Shown here: piece by piece, positions 8,443-15,310 of the stretch
Layout of the letters: each line of letters starts with the position of its first letter
Numbering within the stretch: the first letter of the stretch is position 1
The notes under the pieces: generated by a model
Database searches by the model: none
Told to the model about the DNA's origin: nothing
Seen by the model: the letters and a program-made list of their open reading frames with translations, nothing else
Made by a program: the position numbers and the translations under genes
Origin: Tetragenococcus solitarius NBRC 100494
GTDB taxonomy: Bacteria > Bacillota > Bacilli > Lactobacillales > Enterococcaceae
DNA: 33,712 bases
NCBI RefSeq assembly: GCF_001544195.1
Contig: NZ_BCPY01000029.1
Span: 1-33,712, forward strand
Direction: 5' to 3'

Positions 8443-9816
8443 ATGAAAACATTCCCGAAAAATTTCTTATGGGGAACAGCCACTTCTGCCCCGCAATCCG
8501 AAGGTCATAGTTTGCAAAACGACAAGTCCGCTACAACTTGGGATTATTGGTTTCAAAACAATCCGGAAAAATTCCACGAGAACCAAGGACCTGAACATAC
8601 GTCCAATATCTATGAAATGTATCAAGAAGATTGCCAGCGAATGAAAGAAATTGGTCTCAATTCTTTTCGGACATCCATTTCCTGGGCGCGTCTTTTACCT
8701 GACGGCAAACATGTAAACCAGGAAGCGGTGACTTTTTATCGTGATTATTTTGAACATATCCTTGCAGCAGGTGTTCAACCTATTATCAACTTATTTCACT
8801 TTGATATGCCCATGTGGTTGATGGAAAAAGGCGGTTGGGAAAGTCGTGAAGCGGTGGATGCTTTTGCCTTTTATGCCAAAACAGCCTTTGAGTTGTTTGG
8901 AGATCTAATCGATCAATGGACGACCTTTAACGAACCGATCGTGCATATTGAATGCGGCTATTTAAACGGTGCCCATTATCCTGCTGTTCATGACTTTAAA
9001 AAAACGGTCCAAGTAGGTTACCATACCTTGATGGCGCATGTTTATGCGGTAAAAGCTTTTCGCGAAGTAAAGCCTAAAGGCAGTATCGGCATTATTTTAA
9101 ATATTACCCCAGCTTATGCACGCAGCGCTGAACAAGCGGACCAAAAAGCCAAAGAAAACGCCGATTTATTAACCATGAAAAGTTTCTTAGATCCAGCAGT
9201 CAAGGGATTGATTCCCCAAGCTTTGGTGCAATTAATTAAAAAACATGGCTTAACCCCAGAGACGAACGCTTCTGATAAAGATGTGATCAAAGAAAATACG
9301 GTCGATTTTATTGGCTTGAATTATTATCAACCCTTACGCGTACAAGCGCCCGTGCACCCTCGCTTTCCTGCGCAAGACCCAGAGGATTTATATGCGCCTT
9401 ATGATTGGCCGGAAAAACGAATTAATCCTTATCGTGGCTGGGAAATTTATCCCAAAGCTATTTACGACGTGGCTATGATGATGAAAAATGAATACGATAA
9501 TTTCCCTTGGTATGTGAGCGAAAATGGTATGGGCGTTGCGAACGAGGAACGTTTTATGAATGAACAAGGAATGATTCAAGACGATTATCGCATTGATTTT
9601 ATGAAAGAACACTTGGATTATCTTTATCAAGGAATCCAGGAAGGTAGCAACTGCTTTGGCTATCATACTTGGACCTTTATTGACTGCTGGTCCTGGTTAA
9701 ATGGTTACCGTAATCGTTATGGCTTTTATCGTTTAGAATTAGATAACCATTTTAAACGTCGGTTGAAAAAAAGTGGGCTATGGTACAAAGAGGTTTCACA
9801 AAATAATGGTTATTAA
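8443..9816 (+). CDS. GH1 beta-glycosidase, possibly 6-phospho type
   Basis: Retaining beta-glycosidase of family GH1. It begins FPKNFLWGTATSAPQ; the acid/base E164 lies in TFNEP and the nucleophile E360 in YVSENGMG. Length is 457 aa from the ATG at 8443, which follows AAAAGGAG; a longer in-frame start overlaps the regulator and lacks a ribosome site. The loop that binds the substrate phosphate in LacG-type enzymes (Ser, Lys seven residues on, Tyr nine on) reads SWLNGYRNRY here. S417 and Y426 are kept, but the lysine position is N424. Phospho-substrate use is therefore uncertain; a beta-glucosidase, beta-galactosidase or beta-mannosidase on free sugars is possible, especially since a sugar kinase follows. 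Confidence 0.87.
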   Translation: MKTFPKNFLWGTATSAPQSEGHSLQNDKSATTWDYWFQNNPEKFHENQGPEHTSNIYEMYQEDCQRMKEIGLNSFRTSISWARLLPDGKHVNQEAVTFYRDYFEHILAAGVQPIINLFHFDMPMWLMEKGGWESREAVDAFAFYAKTAFELFGDLIDQWTTFNEPIVHIECGYLNGAHYPAVHDFKKTVQVGYHTLMAHVYAVKAFREVKPKGSIGIILNITPAYARSAEQADQKAKENADLLTMKSFLDPAVKGLIPQALVQLIKKHGLTPETNASDKDVIKENTVDFIGLNYYQPLRVQAPVHPRFPAQDPEDLYAPYDWPEKRINPYRGWEIYPKAIYDVAMMMKNEYDNFPWYVSENGMGVANEERFMNEQGMIQDDYRIDFMKEHLDYLYQGIQEGSNCFGYHTWTFIDCWSWLNGYRNRYGFYRLELDNHFKRRLKKSGLWYKEVSQNNGY

Positions 9817-9831
9817 GAAAAGAGGCAAACA

Positions 9832-10692
9832 ATGAGTTTGGCAGTTTTTGATATTGGCGGCACGGCAGTGAAATACGGGTTGTGGCAAGAAGGGAAGCTT
9901 GAACAGAAAGGGAAATTTTCTACACCGACTTCTTTTACTCAACTGGAAGAATCCTTTGCTCAAGTGATAGAAAATTTTGATACTGAAGTTACAGGTGTCG
10001 CTATCAGTTCTCCAGGCGCAGTCAATGTGGAGAAGAGAAGGATTGATGGCGTGAGTGCCGTTTCTTATCTTCATCATCGTCCTATCTATGATGAATTAGA
10101 ATCGTATCTAAAGTTGCCGATTACTATTGAAAATGACGCCAATTGTGCAGGGATTTGTGAAATGGCTCGAGGAGCTGGAAAACAGGTGCAACAAGCAGTA
10201 TTCCTTGTTATTGGAACAGGTGTCGGAGGCGCGATTTTTATTCATAACCAACTATATAAAGGCGCGCATCTTTTTGGTGGCGAATTCGGGCTGATGCGTA
10301 ATCAAAATGGGAAAGTCTTGAGTGTGAATGGGACTGTTCGAAATACAGCCTTGCGTTTTTCTGAAAAATTTGGTCAAAACGTCGATGGTCTGCAACTTTT
10401 TGATCTAAAAAAGGAAGGCAATGTTAACGCGGAACAAGCTATTTCGGAAATGTATGATTCCTTGGTGGAAAGTCTATATAATATTCAGGTCTCTTTAGAT
10501 CCAGAGATGATTATTATCGGCGGAGGCGTTTCTGCGCGGAATGAATTTATCAACGAATTGCATAAACGATTGTATAACGATTTAGCTAAAGATGGCATTG
10601 CCTCCATTATGCCAGAAATCCAAGCTTGTCAGTACCATAATGATGCAAACCTTATTGGCGCAGCTTTAAATTTTGAATCTTTAAATCAATAA
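9832..10692 (+). CDS. ROK family sugar kinase
   Basis: Predicted ATP-dependent kinase for a free sugar released by the two glycosidases. The phosphate-1 loop DIGGTAVKYG starts at D7, the catalytic aspartate is D102 in ENDANCAG, and the ATP-binding GTGVGG follows. The usual ROK zinc-finger (CxCGxxGC) is missing; that region reads GEFGLMRNQNG, as in BglK-like beta-glucoside kinases and some streptococcal ROK proteins. No DNA-binding N-terminus is present, so it is an enzyme and not a repressor. Length (286 aa) suits a kinase. It starts 15 bases after the GH1 stop. The substrate could be mannose, glucose, GlcNAc or a beta-glucoside. Confidence 0.82.
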   Translation: MSLAVFDIGGTAVKYGLWQEGKLEQKGKFSTPTSFTQLEESFAQVIENFDTEVTGVAISSPGAVNVEKRRIDGVSAVSYLHHRPIYDELESYLKLPITIENDANCAGICEMARGAGKQVQQAVFLVIGTGVGGAIFIHNQLYKGAHLFGGEFGLMRNQNGKVLSVNGTVRNTALRFSEKFGQNVDGLQLFDLKKEGNVNAEQAISEMYDSLVESLYNIQVSLDPEMIIIGGGVSARNEFINELHKRLYNDLAKDGIASIMPEIQACQYHNDANLIGAALNFESLNQ

Positions 10693-10707
10693 AAAGGAGA
10701 AGATATC

Positions 10708-10878
10708 TTGAATTATCAAAAAGAGGATAATCACTATATTATTGATACGCAATAGTTAGCACAAGAGCACGATCGCCAAATCATCGAAGCGAGTTTTGCA
10801 GATTTTGAAATAGGACGCGTGGTTTCTGAAGAAGAGATGAAACGAGAGTTTGAAAATACGGTTGGGGCGAATAAATGA
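10708..10878 (+). pseudogene. Small antitoxin-like ORF with an in-frame TAG
   Basis: A good ribosome site (AAAAAGGAGAAG) precedes a TTG start. The 56-residue frame reads MNYQKEDNHYIIDTQ, a TAG stop at 10753-10755, then LAQEHDRQIIEASFADFEIG and RVVSEEEMKREFENTVGANK. The tail, with a small acidic segment, GRVVS and EEEMK, resembles the C-terminus of many type II antitoxins (pattern: AD-x-GRVVSHEEV). It sits at the end of the mannoside operon, 15 bases after the kinase. The frame is otherwise open across the stop, which suggests a recent nonsense change. The antitoxin identity is pattern recognition only. Confidence 0.45.
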
Positions 10879-10931
10879 GTGTCCAACTTTAACCTGAATT
10901 AGAAAAGATTTTAAGAGAAAACATCCTTTAA
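10875..10931 (+). pseudogene. Truncated partner ORF overlapping the antitoxin-like ORF
   Basis: ATGA overlap with the preceding ORF starts a frame MSVQL, TAA at 10890-10892, PELEKILRENIL, then TAA at 10929. The four-base overlap is typical of antitoxin-toxin pairs, and PELEKIL recalls RelE/ParE N-termini. Only about 18 codons remain before the terminator, so any toxin has been deleted. Alternatively this is chance coding next to a decayed gene. Confidence 0.25.
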
Positions 10932-10942
10932 TTTGTTTTATA

Positions 10943-10992
10943 AATAATCGAGAAAGTTTGTATATATGCAAACTTTCTCGGTTATTTTTTTA
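10943..10992 (+). terminator. Strong terminator ending the mannoside operon
   Basis: An 18-base-pair stem (10943-10960 with 10969-10986, one wobble) and an eight-base loop are followed by a T-run. It closes the operon that begins at 3047 and insulates the next operon. The 125 bases between it and the next ATG show no convincing -35/-10 pair. Confidence 0.92.
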
Positions 10993-11117
10993 CGGTTATT
11001 CGATGAAAAGACATAGTATGATAGTTTATGTATTTAAGCCCTTTCAAAATCATGGAACAGAATTGAGCTGTTCGTCAATAAAAAAGTATTGGATAATGCG
11101 ATGTAGGGAGGAAGAAA

Positions 11118-13064
11118 ATGTTAAGCGAAAGAAGCCAACTAATTTTGACCCTTATACTCGAAAGAAAATCGGTAGAGTTAGATGATATTGCTAAACTGTT
11201 GGGCGTTTCACCGCGAACTGTCAGGAATAATTTTTTAGAAATTGATGAATTCTTACAAAGCAAGAATTTAAATGGGTTGGAAAAGCAAGTGCAAGTAACT
11301 TACTCACTTGGTGATAGTAAAAATTTAATTGAAAAGGCTTTATCTCATGGAGATGCTTCGAATAATAAGGAAGATTTTTGGCAAGAGCCTTCTTTTCGGT
11401 TGCAATTTCTATATAATAAAATTTTTTGGGAAGAACGACGGATTACGATCGAATACTTCATGGATTGCTTATTAGTTAGTAGAAGTACAGTTAATAATGA
11501 TTTGAAAGAATTAAGAAAAATCGCCCAGAAAAAAGATATTTCCATTCGTTTTGAAAAAAAGAGAGGGTTTTATTTATCAGGTCCTGAAGAAAATCAACGA
11601 GAACTTTATTTTATTTTTATTGAAAAAGCATTGTATTCTGGTAATTATTTGAAAGAACTAGAAGCAAGTGATCGTTCTTTTATCAGTTATTGGATAAAAA
11701 AAGTAGAAGAAGAGTTAATGATACAAATGACAGATGATAGTTTTCAGAAATTCGAAGAAATTATTGCAACGATTATTAAACGTATCAAGAATAGAAAATA
11801 TGTAACCGAAAACTATAAACCTACTGTGGGCTATTCTATCAATGAAATAGAAATTATTAGCAAGAATTGCCATTTGTTAGAAAAATATTTTGACATTTTG
11901 TTCGATTCCTCCGAAGTTTTATTTCTATCCAATCAACTTTATCAAAGACATTTCATCAAAAACGAAGTGATTTATCAAGGATTTAAAGTAAACCTGGATA
12001 TTTTAGCAAATAATGTAATAAAAAAAATTAGTAAGAAACTAAATATTGATTTAACCAAAGACAAAGAATTATATGAAAACTTAGCCCTACATTTTCAGAC
12101 AACCATAACTAAAGATACAGATATTAGTGATTTGATCAATGAAGAGATGTATAAGAAGATTCAAAACATGTACCCTAGTGTTTATGGTGCGGTTAAAAAA
12201 GTAATGCATCAGGTTTTCAATCAGCAACATATTTCAGTGAGCAATGAAAAAGAATACTCTTTTGTAACCTTACATTTAATTTCTTCGATGGAAAAAATGA
12301 AAAACATCTATACGAAAAATCTAACTGTTTTTCTAGTCTGTCATATGGGGGTGGGAACTTCTCAGTTTTTAAAAAATAAATTAGAACAGCATTTTAATTT
12401 TCCTATGGAAGTGGTCACCAAAGACTATTTGCAAACGCATTTATATGATGCGGATATGATTATTTCTACTGTACCTCTAGAAGATATAGATGCTCCGTTT
12501 GTTGAAGTATCGGCTGTTCTTTCCGAAATAGATATTAATAAGATTCAGTTATTAGAAAAAAAGATTTTAGATGAAAAAATGATTCAGGAAAAAATTACGG
12601 AAGGAAGCTATGAACCGATGTTAAAAGAATTATTAACAGAAGATACTATTGATACTCAAGTCAACGTCAATGATTGGAAAGAAGCGATCATTTATGGCGG
12701 AAAAATTTTGGAAGAAGAAGGAACCATTGATAGTACGTATACGAATTCGATGGTAGAGTCTGTGGAAAAATTTGGTCCTTATATTGTTATTGCACCTCAT
12801 ATTGCTTTGGCACACGCTAGTTCTAAAGATGGCGTTCATAAAATTGGCATGAGTTTAATTACCTTAGATAAGGGAATTAATTTTGGGAATAAAGAAAACG
12901 ATCCTGTCTATACAGTCATTTGTCTAGCTGCTATCGACCATAATTCTCATTTGAAAGCACTTTCTGAATTGGTAGAGGCTTTAAAAGAAGATCGGTTTAA
13001 TCGTTTATTACGTTCTTCTGATAAGGAAGGGATTTTGCAATATATTGATAAAACAGAGATTTAA
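11118..13064 (+). CDS. BglG-type PTS regulator with EIIB- and EIIA-like domains
   Basis: Transcriptional regulator controlled by PTS phosphorylation. The N-terminus has a helix-turn-helix (residues about 15-40, LDDIAKLLGVSPRTVRNNFLE) and a second HTH near 115-140 (VSRSTVNNDLKEL). PRD-like helices occupy about 180-390. A GatB-like EIIB domain holds C408 in VCHMGVGTS. A C-terminal EIIA domain of the Ula/Mtl type includes APHIALAHA with H566 as the likely phosphorylation site. Length (648 aa) matches LicR/MtlR-type activators, which bind DNA. The ATG follows GTAGGGAGGAAG. It is the first gene of the Ula-type operon, which contains no separate IIA gene, so its EIIA domain may be the one that serves the transporter. 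Confidence 0.88.
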   Translation: MLSERSQLILTLILERKSVELDDIAKLLGVSPRTVRNNFLEIDEFLQSKNLNGLEKQVQVTYSLGDSKNLIEKALSHGDASNNKEDFWQEPSFRLQFLYNKIFWEERRITIEYFMDCLLVSRSTVNNDLKELRKIAQKKDISIRFEKKRGFYLSGPEENQRELYFIFIEKALYSGNYLKELEASDRSFISYWIKKVEEELMIQMTDDSFQKFEEIIATIIKRIKNRKYVTENYKPTVGYSINEIEIISKNCHLLEKYFDILFDSSEVLFLSNQLYQRHFIKNEVIYQGFKVNLDILANNVIKKISKKLNIDLTKDKELYENLALHFQTTITKDTDISDLINEEMYKKIQNMYPSVYGAVKKVMHQVFNQQHISVSNEKEYSFVTLHLISSMEKMKNIYTKNLTVFLVCHMGVGTSQFLKNKLEQHFNFPMEVVTKDYLQTHLYDADMIISTVPLEDIDAPFVEVSAVLSEIDINKIQLLEKKILDEKMIQEKITEGSYEPMLKELLTEDTIDTQVNVNDWKEAIIYGGKILEEEGTIDSTYTNSMVESVEKFGPYIVIAPHIALAHASSKDGVHKIGMSLITLDKGINFGNKENDPVYTVICLAAIDHNSHLKALSELVEALKEDRFNRLLRSSDKEGILQYIDKTEI

Positions 13065-13080
13065 AAGGGGATAGGTAAAA

Positions 13081-13650
13081 ATGGATTACTTAAAAGAAGT
13101 TGATAACAGGATAGAAACTTTACAAAATGTTCGAAAGACAAAGCTAGAACAAATGAAACAAGCGGCTGAAACGCTCACAAAAGCTTTGAAAGATGGGGGT
13201 AAAATTTTAACTGCTGGAAATGGAGGAAGTGCTGCAAATGCGCAACATATTACTGGAGATGTTGTAGGGCGCTACAAGATCGAAAGAAAAGCATTTGCTG
13301 GAGTTACTTTATCCGTTGATCCGAGTGTGATGACAGCTACAGGAAATGATTATGGCTACGAGGAAGTGTTTGCTCGTCAAGTGGAGGGGATAGGAAATAA
13401 AGGAGACGTTCTCATTATCATGTCTTCCAGTGCAAGATCTGCTAATTTATTGCAAGCTTTGAAAAAAGCGAAAGAAATGGATATATATACGATTGCAGTA
13501 TTAGGAAATAATGGAGGAGTGTTAAAAGAATGGACAGACCAGTGTATCGATTTTCCATTTAACGATTCAGATTTAGTTGAAGAAATTGCGATGTCCATTT
13601 TCCATATGGTCTTAACGCAAGTAGAAGAAAGTGTAGTAAATAATAAATAA
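13081..13650 (+). CDS. GmhA-like SIS-domain phosphosugar isomerase
   Basis: Probable ketose/aldose phosphate isomerase. One SIS domain fills the 189 aa, with the glycine-rich loop TAGNGGSAANAQH (residues 44-56) and the phosphate-binding SSSARSAN (115-122), as in sedoheptulose-7-phosphate isomerase GmhA. H56, D60, E167 and H175 line up by eye with the metal/catalytic positions H61, E65, Q172 and H180 of E. coli GmhA, with conservative changes at two. GmhA normally makes heptose for LPS, which this type of organism lacks, so a catabolic role with the PTS and transketolase is more likely. It starts 16 bases after the regulator. DiaA-like SIS proteins are an alternative. Confidence 0.8.
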   Translation: MDYLKEVDNRIETLQNVRKTKLEQMKQAAETLTKALKDGGKILTAGNGGSAANAQHITGDVVGRYKIERKAFAGVTLSVDPSVMTATGNDYGYEEVFARQVEGIGNKGDVLIIMSSSARSANLLQALKKAKEMDIYTIAVLGNNGGVLKEWTDQCIDFPFNDSDLVEEIAMSIFHMVLTQVEESVVNNK

Positions 13651-13671
13651 AAATTTTGGGAGGAAATACAG

Positions 13672-13941
13672 ATGAAAATATTAACAGTATGCGGGATGGG
13701 TTCAGGTTCTAGCTTGATTTTAAAAATGAATATCGACAGTATTTTAGAAGAAGAAAATATAAAAGCGGACGTCGAAGCTTGTGATTTAGGTTCAGTAGGT
13801 GGGCAAAGTGCGGATTTAATTGTTTCGACAGCTGAATTAGAAAATCAATTATCCGATGCTCAAGCAGAAAAAGTATTTGTAAATAATGTAGTCGATAAAG
13901 ATGCAATCAAAAAAGCAGTTTTACCTAAGCTAAAATCATGA
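13672..13941 (+). CDS. PTS Ula-type IIB
   Basis: Small soluble IIB protein (89 aa) of the ascorbate (UlaB/SgaB) family. The phospho-cysteine is C7 in KILTVCGMGSGSS, followed by the usual Rossmann-like beta-alpha pattern. It receives phosphate from a Ula/Mtl-type EIIA and passes it to the sugar at IIC. TGGGAGGAAATACAG precedes the ATG. It sits between the isomerase and the IIC gene. Ascorbate itself is unlikely, since the UlaD, UlaE, UlaF and UlaG enzymes are missing from the window. Confidence 0.9.
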   Translation: MKILTVCGMGSGSSLILKMNIDSILEEENIKADVEACDLGSVGGQSADLIVSTAELENQLSDAQAEKVFVNNVVDKDAIKKAVLPKLKS

Positions 13942-13959
13942 GAAACGGAGTGGAAATAG

Positions 13960-15297
13960 ATGAATTTCATTTATAGTTTTTTTAATCAGCCGGCAATTAT
14001 TATCGGGCTTATTGCTTTTATTGGTTTAGTTGCGCTAAAAAAACCAGTGACAAAAATTATTACAGGTACTGGAAAAACGGTGATTGGATTTCTTATTTTA
14101 TCTAAAGGTGGAGATATCATCTCTGAGGCTCTAGATACTTTAGGGCCTGCTTTTGAGGATGCCTTTAATGTACAAGGAGTAATCCCGGCAAATGAAGCTG
14201 TCATTGGGATAGCAGAAAATTTGCTAGGAACAGAGATGAGCTTAATCATGGCTTTTGGTTTTATTATGAACATTTTGATCGCTCGGTTGACTAATATTAA
14301 ATATATTTTCTTATCAGGGCATCATATTTTGTTTATGTCAGCATTGTTAGCCGCAGTGCTTGGTACCGCAGGTTTTTCAGGAGTAGAACTTGTTGTGATC
14401 GGCGCTTTTTTGTTAGGCTCATTTATGGCCATTTCTCCTGCCATTGTTCAGCCCTTTTATCGTAATGTGACAGGAAACGACAACATCGCCATGGGTCACT
14501 TTAATGCAGCTAATTATGCGCTTGCCGGCTGGATTAGTAAATTAGTAGGAAATAAGGAAAAATCGACAGAAGATTTGAAAATTCCTGAAGGATTAGGATT
14601 TTTTAGAGATAATACGATTTCTACTGCTATCGTTATGATAATTATTTATGTTCTTACCTTCTTGTTTGCTGACAGCTCAGTAATTACTGAAATGTCTGAT
14701 GGAGATAATATCATTATGTTTGCCATTACCCAAGCGCTTACTTTTACAGCAGGTTTTGTTATTGTATTACAGGGTGTACGTATGATGTTAGCAGAAATTG
14801 TTCCTGCCTTTAAAGGGATATCTGAAAAAATTGTGCCAGATTCTAAACCAGCTCTGGATGTTCCCGTCATTTTTCCATATGGTCCTAATTCTGTTTTGGT
14901 AGGTTTTGTTTCTTCTGTTGTTGGTGGCTTTCTGATGTTTTTGCTCTTACCAGCACTTCATTTGCCAGTGATTATTCCCGGTCTAATCCCGTTATTCTTT
15001 GTAGGAGCTGGTGCCGGCGTACTAGCAAATGCGACAGGTGGTAGAAGAGGAACAATTATTAGCGGCATTATTAATGGTGCGCTTTTGATTTTATTACCGG
15101 CTATTTTGCTACCTCTACTTGGAGACTTAGGCTTTACTAATTCAACATTTGGGGATTCTGATTTTGCTGTTGTTGGAATTGTACTGGGTTATTTTTATAA
15201 CTGGTTTGGCAAAGTCGGGATTTATGGAATCGTCGCTATTTTAGTGGCTTACTTTATTTATTCAGCTGTACGTCCAGCCAAGAAAATAGAAGTTTAA
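13960..15297 (+). CDS. PTS Ula-type IIC permease
   Basis: Integral membrane permease of the ascorbate/UlaA family, 445 aa, with about ten to twelve hydrophobic segments spread from residue 10 to 440. Recognisable family features are the loop LKKPVTKIITGTGKTVIGFL near the N-terminus and the polar stretch MGHFNAANYALAGWISKLVG. It carries the sugar through the membrane during phosphorylation by the preceding IIB. It lies 19 bases after IIB. The family includes transporters of unknown substrate, and this operon context points away from ascorbate. Confidence 0.9.
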   Translation: MNFIYSFFNQPAIIIGLIAFIGLVALKKPVTKIITGTGKTVIGFLILSKGGDIISEALDTLGPAFEDAFNVQGVIPANEAVIGIAENLLGTEMSLIMAFGFIMNILIARLTNIKYIFLSGHHILFMSALLAAVLGTAGFSGVELVVIGAFLLGSFMAISPAIVQPFYRNVTGNDNIAMGHFNAANYALAGWISKLVGNKEKSTEDLKIPEGLGFFRDNTISTAIVMIIIYVLTFLFADSSVITEMSDGDNIIMFAITQALTFTAGFVIVLQGVRMMLAEIVPAFKGISEKIVPDSKPALDVPVIFPYGPNSVLVGFVSSVVGGFLMFLLLPALHLPVIIPGLIPLFFVGAGAGVLANATGGRRGTIISGIINGALLILLPAILLPLLGDLGFTNSTFGDSDFAVVGIVLGYFYNWFGKVGIYGIVAILVAYFIYSAVRPAKKIEV

Positions 15298-15310
15298 AGG
15301 AGATTATCAT

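Noticed and set aside
13672-15297. True ascorbate (ula) operon
   Set aside because: IIB and IIC are of Ula type, but the ascorbate lactonase, decarboxylase and epimerases are absent and transketolase plus a SIS isomerase take their place.
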